Notes: generated by a model from the sequence alone, not told the origin. 49,003 nucleotides of DNA from Paratrimastix pyriformis (GCA_027972325.1 JAPMOS010000217.1:1-49003); one strand, 5' to 3'; numbered from the stretch's first letter, positions 10,834 to 21,520 are shown. Numbers and translations: made by a program.

Positions 10834-12460
10834 ATGGAGCCAATCGAAGTTGACGACCTCCCTCCACCGCTTCCTGAGGAGGAGTTATTTTTCGGAGGTG
10901 GTGATGGTGACGAGGCGGCACATGAGGTGGCCGAAGAGCCAGCCCTTGGAGACCTGGACCCCGCAGAAGCCGCCGAGATTGACGTCGTGGTTGATGTAGC
11001 AGCAGACGATGGTGATGTGGCAGATTATGGAAGCTACGACCGGACGGCGCGGGGATCCACCTGATCCTTACCGGGGTGGAACGTCTGTTTTTGGTTTTTC
11101 GGGTCATGATCAATGACCCCCCTTTGTCTCATTTTTCCAGTTCGGGAAGGATCACGCAGTTACCGGTCGAACTGTCTAAAACACGCCAATGAAGGGTTGT
11201 ACCGCGTCGAGCGGGGAGTTCTGCAGCGGCTCCGCTTCGACCACGAGATCCGCGATCGGCCCATCTGGGTGCCCGTGATCTACCCGCTTGCCCGCCGTGT
11301 GCGCTTGCTGCGGCGCTTGCATGTCCAGCAGGGGCACCTCAACCGAGATGCCCTGATTGCCTACTCGAAGGGCCTCTTCTACATCCATGGCGTGGATCAG
11401 CTTGCGCGGGACATCATCGGGACGTGTGGCCAGTGCCAGAGCGTCCGGCCCACGTACGAGCATCCCAAGTACCACGCCTTGGTGGTCAACCGGCCCCTCG
11501 AGGTGGTCGAGCTCGACTGCGGCGGCTTCGAGATGAGCTGCCAGCCGCCTCGCGCGTTCTGCGTCCTGGTGGACCACTTCACGAGCTACATGTGGGCCGC
11601 CGCGACATGGGAGACGAAGGCCACCGGGCAGGAGGTGACCGACCTTCTCAGTCGTGTGTTCACCAGCGACGAGCCCAATCTGCTCCCCACCCGGATCGTG
11701 ACCGACAATGGGACCGAGTTCGTCAACCAGCGCGTGGCCGAGTGGATCGCGTCTGTTCTGTGCGTTTCGGATTTGCTCTTCACAGTCATCAACCCGCTCA
11801 GGAACAAGAACCTGCTGCCCGGGGTCCACATGGAGCACCACCGGTCGAGGCCGTACTACCCCAGTCTCATGGGAAGGCCGAGAACGCCGTCAAGAAGATC
11901 AAGAACCGGGTGATGAAGATGCGTATCGTGCCGGCCACCAACCGCGAGCTGCCGTGGCAGCCCTTCCTGCAGCCCGCCGTGCACCTGTACAACACGGCCA
12001 CGGTTTCTTCGGTCTTCCAGCAACGCCCGGTTGTGATGATGGCGCTCTACCTCCCCGAGTACGAACAACTGGGCGACATGGCCCAGCTGCCGGACAAGTT
12101 CGCCAACCTGACGGCCGCGGAGGTGCGCCAAATCAAGGAGGCCGTGGCGTTCTACCGGCACCGCGAGTACGGCTACATTGAGCGGCGCCGCAACAAGGAC
12201 CAAGAGACCATCGAGGAGGGGACTCGCGTCATGGTCGCCCGCCTGCCAAATGGCGCCGGCCCGGCATTGGCAGGTTCTGCTGGTCCGGGAGGGTGGCGGA
12301 ACGCATGCGTAACGGCACCTACGTCATCGAGTTTGAGGATCGGGTCAAGCCGGGCATTCCCAAGGTCTACGGGCGCAACAAACTGCGGCCTTACGATGCC
12401 ACCTTCGATGCCCCGCTCCCTGCTGCGGGAGGCGCTCTGGTCCCCGTCGTTGATCGCCGG
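10834..12460 (+). pseudogene. retroviral-type DDE integrase of PMI element, broken
   Basis: This enzyme would cut and join the element's DNA ends to the target. Parts in order: an acidic N-terminal extension (MEPIEVDDLPPP...), an H2C2 zinc-binding domain (LHVQQGH, then CGQC at about 11314-11436), and a catalytic core with D in VELDCGG (about 11503-11526), D in VTDNGTEF (about 11698-11721) and E in HGKAENAVKK (about 11870-11897). A C-terminal DNA-binding region follows. The core resembles LTR-retrotransposon, GINGER and Polinton integrases. About two to three breaks are present. A second, nearly identical copy lies at 47746-48855. The 200-base spacer before it (10634-10833) holds a T-rich stretch and no gene. 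Confidence 0.85.
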
Positions 12461-12470
12461 CGTCACGCGC

Positions 12471-12808
12471 CCCAGAATAAAACACCCCAACCCCACCATC
12501 CCCACCACCGCCCCCGTCCCGCAGTTTTCCGGTCCGGTTTTCTGCAAAAACAAAATGATCTTATACGAATGCTCGAGGAGGGGGTGGGGGTGAAATCATT
12601 GGAGGGGCCGGATGCCATCAACGGCACAATCGGGCTCGGGGGTGGGGTGGGGGGGTGGGGGGGGGGGGGGGGGGAGGGGGCTGCGTGCATTACCAGTTTT
12701 CTCCCAGAGGATCCCCAAAACCGGCTCTCGCTCACCCCCCCCCGTTCATGAACGCCCTGTGCACTCTGGGTTCTTGTCGACGCCCCGTCCATACAAAACC
12801 GGAAACAA
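12471..12808. other. gene-free junction with long G tract
   Basis: No gene is seen. The stretch 12631-12680 is almost pure G with a few T and A, and could form G-quadruplex structure or be an assembly weak point. It separates the end of the PMI integrase from the truncated GYR LINE copy A. Confidence 0.6.
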
Positions 12809-13080
12809 CCGGCAAAGGGCGCCGAGGGCGTATGAGCTGTCGGAGAGGAGCAGGATGGCTCGGCTCGGTGACACCCGCTCCCTGCTGAGCAGCTCGGCGG
12901 CCAGGCGGATGGCCTCCACCTCGGCCTGTGCGTTGCTGGTGGGCCACAGGAGCGTGCGGCGGAGCGCCACCGCTCTGCCGTCGGGGTGGATCAGGACGGC
13001 GGCCGCGCCCCCTCAGGAGCCCCTCGGGTCCGACCTCGAAGGAGCCGTCCGTGAAAACCTGTATCGAGTCCGCCGGCAAG
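12809..13080 (-). pseudogene. RNase H domain N-terminal part, GYR copy A
   Basis: Encodes DSIQVFTDGSFEVG (first catalytic Asp), then AQAEVEAIRLAAELL (Glu) and LLSDSSYALGALCR (second Asp). The domain is cut off at 12809, just before the last His/Asp motif that copy B retains. RNase H would degrade the RNA strand of the RNA-DNA hybrid. The unrelated sequence beyond the break continues to the G tract. Confidence 0.8.
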
Positions 13081-15700
13081 GTGGGCAGCAGCTCCGCGAG
13101 ACCCATCAGGCGGAGCTCCTTCCGGCGGTCGCGGTGGCCGGCCCCCTGCGGAAGACGTGGGCCCCGGACGAGCTGGTTCCGGAGGAGCCAGCCTGGCCGC
13201 CGGGAGTTGGGGACGAGGCTGTAGGCGTGCCGGGCCTGGTCGTGCGCCAGCCATTGCCACAGGGCCTCAGGGACGGCGATCTCCGTGGCGCAGGACCTGC
13301 GGCGGCGCGGCGGCGGGCTGGGGAGTGAGGGGCGGCGGCCACCAGGACGCGGGCGAAGGCGTGGGGGCGGGCCCATTGGTCGAGGAAGTGGCCACCTGGC
13401 GGGGGGTTGAGGAGCCGGGCCACCAGGCCCAGGTGGGCCTGACGCAGGGTGGCTTCGATGCGCGGGAGGCCGGGGCCCTGGCCGGGCAGGAACAGGAAGG
13501 CCCGCGGGACGCCGGGGAGGAACTTCTTGTCGGTCCCCAGGGGCGGCCCGTGAACCAGGCCGCCGCATAGCGAGCCAGGGTGTCTTCGAGCTTGGCGCAC
13601 AGGTCGGCCGACGGGCACGCGGCGGTAAGGCCGTACACCAAAGTCGGAAGGGCCCATTGCTTTGTGGCCTCCACCTTTGCCAGCGGGGGGAGGGCGCAGC
13701 CGTGGATCAGGGCCAGCCTCTTGTCCCAGTTGGCCAGCACCCGCGGCAGGTGCGTGGCGGCGAGGCCCTCGGGGGAGATGTCGTAGCCCAGGTAGGTGTA
13801 GGATCCGCTGGCCCCCGCGGAGCCCAGTGTTGGGATGGCCTTCCCTTGGAGGAGTGCCCGGGCGCTGGTGTGCGGCTGACCCCCTTCGACTGCCAGCAGG
13901 GCGCACTTGTCGGTGTTGGTCGACTGGCGTGCCCAAGCCAGGAAGGCGTCGACCCGGTGGCAGAGGACGGCAAGGGCGGCGTCGCTGGGCGCGAGGAGTG
14001 CGATGTCGTCGGCAAATGCCTGGGTTGTTGCCGCGGTCGTGGGATCCTCGACCAGCCCCGCGCCGAGGTCGGTCGGCCATCGCCAGCCAACGAAGGAGTG
14101 GGTCGACCGCCAGCAGAAATATGATTGGTGAGAGCGAATCGCCTTGTCGGACGCCTCGGTCCAGGGCGATGCCCTCGGCGTCGTCCGGCCGGAGGCGCCA
14201 GGTCATCCGGAGTCCCTGATGCATCTCCATGATCACGGCCAGCAGGTGTTCAGGGATGCGGGCAAGCTCGAGGCCTTTCCGGATGACCCACCGCTCCACG
14301 CTGCCGAAGGCATTCCGCAGGTCAATGAACGCCACCCTGAGCGGCGCCTTTGCCCGATTGCGGCTTTCCAGCGTGGCCAGGAGGGTCGACACGTGGAGCA
14401 AGGGCCCAAGCCCTGGGCAAAAGCCATGTTGCGAGGCCGCGAGGCGGCCGCGGTGGCCGAGCAGCACCGTCAGTCGTTGGCCGAGGATTGCCCCATAGAT
14501 CTTGGCCAGGACGTCGCAGAGCGCAATGTGCCGCCAGGAGCTGATCTCCCCCGGTGGCTTGCCCTTCTTGGGGAGAAGCACCGCCTCCGAGGTGCGCCAC
14601 CGGGCGGGGGTGGTCTTCGACCGCCAGCAGGCGCGGTACAGGGCCAAGAGGGCGCCCGCGAAGGCCTCCTCCTTCGAAAGGCTCTTGACGGCGTCGATCC
14701 CCACGCCGTCTGCGCCCGGAGCAGTGTGCGGGGCCGCGTGGGCGACCTGGCCCCGCACTTCGTCCATGCTGATGTCGTCCTCCAGGGCGGCGACCTCGGC
14801 TGCTGTCAGGGCCGGGACCGAGGCGGCTAGGGCAGCCCAGGGGATGTCCGCGTCGGGGCCCGGGCCGCCTCGAGAGGCGGCCTCTCGTCGGTGGTGCTCG
14901 CTGATCTGTTCCCAGGCGATCGGGCATGAGGGCCGGCCATCCTCGGCCGAGGAGAGCGAGGCGAAGAACCTGCGGCGGTTGCCGAAAAACAAGGCCAGCT
15001 GCCGGCGGGCCTTCGACTTCTCGGCGGCCTTCCGGGCCCGGACTCGAGCGGCGGCCAGGGCCGCCCGGGCGCTCCTCCATCCCGATAGGAGGCGGGCCGG
15101 GGCATTCCAGGGGCGGCGCACTGAGAGCCCCTGGGCACGGAGCAGGGCGGCAATCCTGTGGGTCCGCCGGAGGGCGACGCGGAGGGGTCCTGGAGCCACC
15201 TGTGGTTTGGCCCGCTTGGGTGGTGGCGCGGTGCGGGCGGGCGTCCGTCGGGCGAGGGCCGAGACCAGTGTCGCGAGGATGGCCTCGGGATCCGCCAGCC
15301 CCGCTGCGCCCCGCAGTGCATCCTGTTCGGCCTCGGAGAGCGGCTGGGGCGACCGGGGCTCCGATCCCCGGGCCCGGCGAGGAGGATCAGGCGGCTCATC
15401 GGCCTCTCCCGGCGGTGGCGACGGCGGCTGACTGGCGGGGGCCGCGAGGGGCGAGTCGGGGAAGCTGTGGAGGAGGGGGCCTCGGGTGACGGACACGGCC
15501 ACCGTGGCCGTGGCCATGCCGCAGCGGACAGGGGAGATGAGGTGGAGGTGGACGTTGTGGCCGAGTTGGGGGGTGAGGAGGGTGCAAAGGGCGGAGACCG
15601 CGGCGGAGATGGTGACGGGCTTCCTGAAGTGGCAGTCCCGTTGGGGGATCCTCCAGCCGGCGCGTCCGCTCCAGGGAGAGGCCCCAACAGGCAGCGACAA
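13081..15700 (-). pseudogene. LINE reverse transcriptase, GYR copy A
   Basis: The reverse transcriptase would copy element RNA into DNA at the nicked target. Seen in order: an Ala/Arg-rich N-terminal extension, APGADGVGIDAVKS (RT motif 1 region), SSWRHIALCDVLAKIYGAIL (motif 2), HGFCPGLG, AFIDLRNAFGSVERW (motif A with catalytic Asp), GVRQGDSLSPIIFLLAVDPL (motif B) and AFADDIALL (motif C, about 14023-13997), then the thumb. A frameshift lies between motif B and motif C at about 14070; copy B has the same one. A second frame change lies at about 13530 in this copy only. The stretch 13081-13405 connects to RNase H. Confidence 0.9.
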
Positions 15701-15845
15701 GTCGCCACGGTCGGCCGCGGGAAGTCTGCAGTGCGCCTCCGGCCCACCATCCGTTGTGCTGGCAGAAGCGCCGGGTCAGGTGGGTGGTGGAGCCGATGTA
15801 CAGGTGTCGGTGGCGATTGGCCAGGAAGTAGAGAACAGGGGCGTG
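15640..15845 (-). pseudogene. GIY-YIG nuclease domain, GYR copy A
   Basis: The motif series PVLYFLA, LYIGSTTHLTRRFCQH and GGALQTSRGRPWRLV matches the GIY-YIG nuclease fold, closest in style to SLX1 (YIGxT...RRxxQHNG...RRPWxMV). It carries the Tyr, Arg and His expected in the active site. In this copy an 11-base deletion right after the domain puts it out of frame with the RT; in copy B the two are in one frame. A Pro-rich linker (about 15930-16915) lies upstream. Confidence 0.8.
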
Positions 15846-16914
15846 CCAGTGATCCTGGTGGGCGTCCAGGCCGCCGGTGGCGCCGGAGGTGGTGGGAGTT
15901 CCGGGGGGCCAGAGGGGGGGCACTCGCGGGGAGCTCTGTACGGTGTTGCAGACGTCGGAGGGGTGGCGGACCGGGGTGTCGCGGGGGTGGGGGGGGCTGG
16001 CTCCGGCAAGCGGCTGGGGGGGAGGAAGAGACAGCGGGCCGCCACGCGGAGGTCCGCTGGGGTGGCCGGGGTTGGCAGCGGGGCACCCGCGATTGGGGCC
16101 GCCTTAGTAGACCGGGAGACGAAAGCACTGGCCACCACCGCATGAGATCAGGGAGCCAGGGGGAACGTCTGTGGGGAAGTGCTGGCTGGGTGGCCGGGCG
16201 GCGGGGCGGCTGGGGCGGGAGGGGACGGCCTGGGGGAAGGGTAGCCATCGGGATGCCCGGGGCGGGGGGGAAGCCCGGACGGCCAGGGGATGCCCGGGGC
16301 GGCCAGAGAGCGAGGAGATGGAGGAGCGGCGCTTGGTGGCACGGGGGCCCGGATGCGCCGTCGCGGGCCCGCCATTGCTGTGGTGGGAGTGCCGGGGGCC
16401 GTGGCAGCCCGGGGGATGGCCTCTTCCGGGGAGGCGGTTTTGGGCGACGGCCGCCTTGGACCAGGCCACCCTGGAGGTGGAGGTGGAGAGGACGATGTCC
16501 AAGTCCCTCCGCGAGGCAAAGGTCGCCCAGGCGCTGCGGCCCAGGCCGGACTGGCGCACAGTGGTCGGCTTTGCAGCCATGCACTCGGGGAGACCGCGGG
16601 GGAAGTAGAGCTCCAGAAGGGGCTCCGGTCCCCGGGCAGCCCTGGGTGGCGCGGGGGCAGCTGTCTTGTTGGGCGGCGGCCGGGAGGGAGTGGGGCCAGC
16701 GGGTACTGGCGGCCGGGAGGGAGTGGGGCCAGCGGGTACTGGGAAGGGGGCCTGGGGCTTCGACAAACCGAGGGCAGCTGCTGTTCTGTTGGACCAGACG
16801 GCCGGATACCGCCCGTGGCCGCCGAGATGGCGCCCTCAGCGGCGTCTCTGGTGTCGAAGCGGAGCCAACACCGATGGCCGGGGGTCTGCTCGGCACCGGG
16901 GGGGGGCGGCGGGG

Positions 16915-17300
16915 GTTGTCTGCAAGGAGGAGCAGGAGCCGGACCCCCACCGCGGCTTCATTCTCGTCCACAACGGTCCTCTCGGTGCCGGACAGTACAT
17001 GGTAGGTGTCAGGGGTGGAGGAGGGGATGATTGCGACTTCATGGCCGCTTCGGGGGCTCCCTTGGTGGGAGAGGCAGGCCACGAGGCGGTACCTGATCCC
17101 GCCGATGCTGACGGCGGCCGCGTGCAGCGCCTGCCGGGCGGAGCCCTGGGACCCCGTCCGTGGAAACAGCGATGAGAGGGGCGGCATGGAGGGCGCAGAT
17201 GTCGTGTCTCTTGCCCCCGCAGAGGCACTTCGACGAGAAGGCGGTGTCCAGGGCCTCCACTGGGATAAAGGGCCCGGGGCTCTCCCACGAGGTGGCGTGG
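16915..17300 (-). pseudogene. C19 (USP-like) protease C-terminal half, GYR copy A
   Basis: A zinc-finger-like KCLCGGKRHDIC (about 17231-17195) is followed by a USP-type His box, YRLVACLSHQGSPRSGHE, and then VDENEAAVGVRLLLLL, matching the 'Y-L-avi-H-G-GHY ... V ... aYlLfY' pattern of ubiquitin-specific proteases. The finger and the His box lie in different frames here. Just before the finger this copy encodes about 30 residues (SWESPGPFIPVEALDTAF) that are missing at the inversion junction of copy B. The Cys half is absent because the copy is 5'-truncated. The catalytic role is inferred from motifs only. Confidence 0.5.
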
Positions 17301-17400
17301 CCACAGCGGGGCTTTCCCCCGGTCGCATAGACCCTCGAGTTTTGAATTCCTTTGCCCCGTTTTTTGCGTCGATTCTCTCGCTGCCTCTTGCTATTTTCCA

Positions 17401-18268
17401 ATGAACAAGACTGAAGAACAATCTGGGATGACGATGGAGCAAATGGAAGAAGCCGGGAAGATTGAGGAGAAGAAACGGGATGCAGAAGCAGCTGTTGCGC
17501 AATCGGAGGCTGCGAGCAAAAAGAGACGTGAGGGTAAGGTCGGTACATTTCGCTTTTGTGGTGGGGTGAGGGGGGGACCTGCATCGGGTCCTGGCCCTAT
17601 CAATGTGATCGTGGTCTTACTGGTAGTTTGTTGGATGATGTCTCTTTTGTCGCAGAGAGTCCGTGTTCCGGTTCGTTTCAAGAAGCCTCTGGACTCGTCC
17701 TCGCCCAACTATCGAAACTTGACATTGGCAATGGAGAGGGATGGATTCGCTGAGCCGCTTGTGGAGGGCTCCTACCCTCCTTTGAGGTGCTCATCTATGA
17801 AGACGATTTAGAGCTATTGGACAAGTTTTGTGGGGTGAAGGGATTGGACATCCTGGACCACCGAATGGAGGAATTACCTGAGTCGCGCTCAGCCACTACG
17901 ATTGTTGGGGACTTCTCCTGGAGTTGCTCCTGAAAGCGATTAGGGAAGCCAATCCTGGCTGCTTTGTGACTGGGAAACAAGTTCATGGCAAGGTCTGTCA
18001 GGTGGGGGTTGGGAATGATCATCTCTTGGTAGGTGCAAGACCCTATGATGAAGGTGTTCCGTGTGCTATGTGTGGTGAGGGGCCCGCCAGTGTGGCCATC
18101 GGTCGTGGCGGGTCGCCGGCCGATTTTGCCGGGGAGCGGTCGGAGCAGTTCGAGAATGTGCCTGGCAAGACGGTCATCGTGCTGCGGCCGGCTGGTTGCA
18201 GATCGGTGGCCGACGTGATGCGGTGGTTTGCGACGAGCGGTCTCACCGCCCGGACCAAATCAAACTGA
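17401..18268 (+). pseudogene. ORF1 (gag-like) module, APE LINE copy 1
   Basis: Starts MNKTEEQSGMTMEQ, a charged coiled-coil head rich in E, K, A and Q. A GT...AG intron-like segment (17534-17655) follows, ending in a pyrimidine-rich TTTTGTCGCAG. The body reads VPVRFKKPLDSSSP, FEVLIYEDDLELLDKF, ELLLKAIREANPG and a tail with SGRWDG. Copy 2 has a homologous but strongly diverged ORF1 with the same layout (coiled head, intron-like gap, REANPS, SGRWDG). ORF1 proteins of LINEs bind element RNA; that role is assumed here. Frame changes occur after the intron-like part. Confidence 0.55.
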
Positions 18269-19937
18269 AGGATCGCGATTTGGATTCGGGGCGGTGGGAC
18301 GGGGCTTCGTCCTCCGCATCCCGACCGACGAGGTCCCCAGGGCCCGGGCTATGGCGCGGAGGGGCAGGAAGTGGGGCTGTTGTTGTTGCGGATACGGGCG
18401 GGCTGTGAGTGAAGGAGCTGGGCGGGTTGTGGACGGGTGCGTGGGGTGGGCAGCTGCTGTGATCATCGGCCCCCCCCTATTTCTCCCTGTCCTTCTGTGT
18501 TGGCACTGTCTGAAAACGAGTGGAAGGGAGCTGGTAAAGGGTGCAGAAAGGGGACTGGGTGGAGAATAATGGAAGGGTGGGCGCAATTGGAGAGGTGGAT
18601 CGTGTAATCGCGAGTTTTGTTTGGGGCACGATGTATTGAATACCGAAAAACGAGGGGAAAGGGGGCGAGGGATATGGGAAAGGGAAAGAAGGGGGTGGGG
18701 GCTTGGTTGGAATGGGAGGGGAATCATTATGCAACTGAGGGGTGGAACAGATGGTGGAATTGGTGGAGAGGTGGAAGGTAAAATTGGAGTGGGTGGAGAT
18801 ATCACAGACAAGAAGGAGGGGAACGGGAATTGGGTGGGGAATTAATAAAGGGGTAAATGTAGTTGATCCAAAAGAGAGGGGCGAGAAGCGTGGTTGTCTG
18901 GGTTGGATAAAGACTGGTAATGAGAACTGGGAATGCTGGTACGGAGAGGGGAAGACCTCTGGAAGGGGCGAAGGGCCGGTGGTGGACGGGAGAGATGGGA
19001 TCAGGAGGGTTGGCGGGGTTGGGATGGCTGTTTTCTCCCGCGTTTTCTGGTGGGCTGAGCGCCCCTACTTTCCAACTGTGGTTGGATGGTGTGCCGGCTT
19101 GGTGTGGTGGCTGCATTGGGTGGCTGCCCTCAGGTTGGTGTGGTATGTCTAGCCGATGTCTCGTTGGTCTGTGGATGGAGGAAGATGGATGGAGAGTTTC
19201 TAATCATGCTTTGATCATAGTCTCCCGGCTGGACAGAGTGCTTTGCCTCGGAGGTGGGCCCTGTCTGGTGTCGGAAATAACTACCGGTTTGTTGGTTGTT
19301 GGGACGTCTGGCAGCGGCTCATCCTTAGAATTTCAGATATCTGGCCCCTGAGATGCCTGTCTGACCGTCTGGTCAGATGGAAGATCCTTCTCTGGGATGT
19401 TGCTGATGCGGCACGTTCTTTGGGAGAGAGTCTGTCTTTCCGGTATTCTTTTGTCATCTTCAGAAACTTTTAGGAATGTGGCCGCTGATTCTGTTAAGGC
19501 TGGTCAAGGGCAGCCTGGTTATTGTTTTGAGCTTTCCTGGAATGGGGTTGGTCTGTGTGTACCCTCTTTTCAGTCATCCAATTCCAATACTGGACTCAGC
19601 AGATGGGAGCTCCAATGCCTGCATCCGCACAAAACCTCCGAATGAATGGGCAACTTTGGACGACGTCTGAAGGTCTGTGTGAGTATTCATTTGTTACAGT
19701 TTACTCATTTCCTGAGATCGATGATCTCGGTAGGACTGGTGGTGACGCTAGGGCCGGTCAAGGGGTCAACGGTCAAACCAGGACCCCTTAACACCCGCAG
19801 CGGTTCCTGCGGGTGCTGGAGAGAGGGGCCGCTGGGCTACGTCGGCGGGATGCCCTAGGGATCGTTACCCTGGGGTGGCCAGAGAGGGTCGAGGACAACC
19901 TGGCTAAAATGTGGCAGGCAAACCTCACCGAGTGGTA
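18269..19937 (+). other. APE LINE copy 1 middle region, function unclear
   Basis: The first 590 bases are G-rich, without a convincing gene and unlike copy 2. From about 18861 the sequence is shared with copy 2. Open stretches encode a Trp/Cys-rich segment (FWWAER, then WCGGCIGW) and a segment ending VADAARSLGESLSFRYSF. I recognise no domain. This may be the N-terminal part of ORF2 or contain introns; several GT...AG pairs are possible (for example ending GTTACAG near 19719). Confidence 0.4.
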
Positions 19938-20270
19938 CGAGGAAAACCCCGATGGGGACAACCTCAAGAAGGAGGAAAACCCCGCCGTCGGGGACAACCT
20001 CAAGGGGCATCGCTGGGCGACACCGGCTGGGTGGGGGATGGACACGATGGAGGAAAACCCCAAGAAGGGGGACAACCTCAAGAAGGAGGAAAACCCCGCC
20101 GTCGGGGACAACCTCAAGGGGCATCGCTGGGCGACATCGGCTGGGGGGGGGACGGACACGGAGGAGGAAAACCCCAAGGGGACAACCTCAAGAAGGAGGA
20201 AAACCCCGCCGAAGGGGACAACCTCATGAGGGAAGGAGCAGAGGAGAACCCCGACTTTGGGGAAAACCTC
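19938..20270 (+). repeat. 36-bp coding tandem repeat in APE LINE copy 1
   Basis: Repeats of a 12-residue unit close to KEENPAVGDNLK (AAGGAGGAAAACCCC then GCCGTCGGGGACAACCTC). Several units are interrupted by a GHRWAT...AGWG spacer that itself recurs. Copy 2 carries the same array with a different order and number of units, so the array has expanded or contracted since the copies separated. Confidence 0.9.
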
Positions 20271-20424
20271 GATGGTGGGATGGAGGACGATGCCGGGGAT
20301 GGGAATGCGGCACAGGCTGGCGACATCGGGGGCATACTACTTTGGCTCAGGTGGCTGGGGCTGGCTTCCTTTGCTTACGGTCTGTGCGAATGTTTTCCTT
20401 GTTGCCGTTTGCCTTGTAGACTCC

Positions 20425-21520
20425 TTTGAGTTTCGGCAGTGCTCTTGGGACAGGGAGGTTTGGAAAGGGAGACTGGCTCGGATATCATGGTTGCAAGTGA
20501 TAATGTACGCTTGGGGGGACTTGGAAGGTCTAGCATGCCAGGCCAATTGGAATTTTATTGTTGACCGATTTAAGAGATGGGTGGGGATGAAGGAGGGGTG
20601 GAAAAGGGGTGGGCTGACATTGACTTGGCTGAGTTTTTGAAAAAGCTGGTTGGGTTGGTTGAGTTTTATTGTAATGACGATGACATCGGTAAAAGATTGG
20701 AGGCGGTGGGGAGCAGGATTGCTATGGAGGTGGAAATGGAGTGGGGAGGGTGATGGAGAGCTGGAGGATGGTAATGGGGCGGAATGTATAGAGGAATAGT
20801 TAATGTCACTGGCCACCGCTGCTGGATCAGCACGGCCCTCCAGGTGGTTGAGGCGGCTGGGGGTGGGGAGTTGTACGAGATATTGCGGGAGGTCATGGGA
20901 CCCCGGAGTGGGAAGAAGGGGTGTGGAGGGAGGGAGCGAGGGGTTTGGACGAAGGGCAGGATGGGGAAGCGGAGGAGGCCCTCGTTGAATTGCTGCGGAG
21001 GTCTGGGATAGCGGCAAAGGTAACTGTGGAAGTGGAGGACACATGTCAGGAGTGTGAGCTTATGAGTAGCGGAACGGAGAGAGAAGCGATCTAACGGTGA
21101 GATTGGAGCGGGATCTGGAGAAAATGAGTGACGCTGTGGGAAGGGTGATCCTTTCAAATCAGAGGATACGAAAAGGTGCCCTGGGTGTGGGGTGGATCGT
21201 TGGCATGCGAGGGAGGAGCGGGTGGTGGGAACAGAGGGTGTTATGGTCGTCCAAGTGACGCGGGGTAGGGAAGGGATGGTTGATAAGAGGCAATGGAGGG
21301 TCCAGCCGGATGTGGTGGAAGTGGGCGGTAAGGTGTATCACATGGTAGCGGTGGCGGAGTTTTGTGGGAGAAGGGGGTGGGCGACACTGGGTGGCGGTCA
21401 AAAGATTGGAGACCAATGGTGGAGGTTTAATGACAGCAGGGTCGGAGAAGTTGGGGAAGAGGAAGCAGGTCATGGAGATGTGTTCTGTATGTGGAGGGGC
21501 AGGAAAAGGCTTCGAAGATG
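20425..21520 (+). pseudogene. C19 (USP-like) cysteine protease domain, APE LINE copy 1
   Basis: After a helical segment (EFRQCSWDREVWKGR, then MYAWGDLEGLACQ) come the hallmarks of a ubiquitin-specific protease: Cys box GIVNVTGHRCWISTALQ (Cys at 20820-20822), then DGEAEEALVELL, a zinc ribbon with TCQEC (about 21043) and KRCPGC (21174-21188), QVTRG, YHMVAVAEFCGRRG, a His box read as GRHWVAV, and WWRFNDSRV. These lie in at least three frames, so this copy is inactive. LINEs of the Dualen group are known to encode a cysteine protease. The substrate is unknown; processing of the polyprotein or removal of host ubiquitin are both only guesses. Confidence 0.6.

Larger units (their letters stand above)
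7331..12470 (+). mobile_element. PMI element copy 1 (ParB-like, methyltransferase, integrase), broken
   Basis: A GC-rich element with two genes in the same direction: a large protein with ParB-like and DNA methyltransferase domains, and a retroviral-type DDE integrase. Pieces of both genes recur together elsewhere (35523-35910, 47746-48855 and 48856-49003), which shows that they travel as one mobile unit. I see no reverse transcriptase, protease or long terminal repeat, so a GINGER/TDD-like cut-and-paste element is possible, but a partial LTR-related element cannot be excluded. It is broken, with roughly six breaks. Both ends are estimates; no terminal inverted repeat was found by eye. Confidence 0.65.
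12809..17326 (-). mobile_element. GYR LINE copy A, truncated at both ends
   Basis: A LINE running on the minus strand, nearly identical to copy B at 28419-35522. It starts inside the C19 protease region (about 17326) and stops inside the RNase H domain at 12809, so the CCHC finger and restriction-like endonuclease are missing. Loss of the 3' end is unusual for a LINE, because 5' truncation is the rule, and points to a later deletion or rearrangement. Compared with copy B it lacks part of the Pro-rich linker and 11 bases after the GIY-YIG domain, but it retains about 325 bases (13081-13405) before RNase H that copy B has lost. Confidence 0.85.

Noticed and set aside
7331-12470. PMI element as the integrase part of the Polinton-like virus at 1-6430
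   Set aside because: Base composition changes abruptly at about 7330, and PMI pieces recur elsewhere in the window without any viral gene, so it is treated as a separate element.
7331-12808. Long terminal repeats or terminal inverted repeats around PMI copy 1
   Set aside because: No matching ends were seen by eye near 7.3 kb and 12.5 kb. A dot plot would be needed to exclude short or diverged ones.
14827-17502. An 891-codon frame on the minus strand across GYR copy A
   Set aside because: It runs through the Pro-rich linker and out of frame over the GIY-YIG domain; the domain-bearing frames differ. Its length is a GC effect.
17200-17660. Target-site duplication around APE LINE copy 1
   Set aside because: The bases after the tail at 27655 (TGGCTCAGG) are APE-LINE internal sequence and do not recur near 17327.
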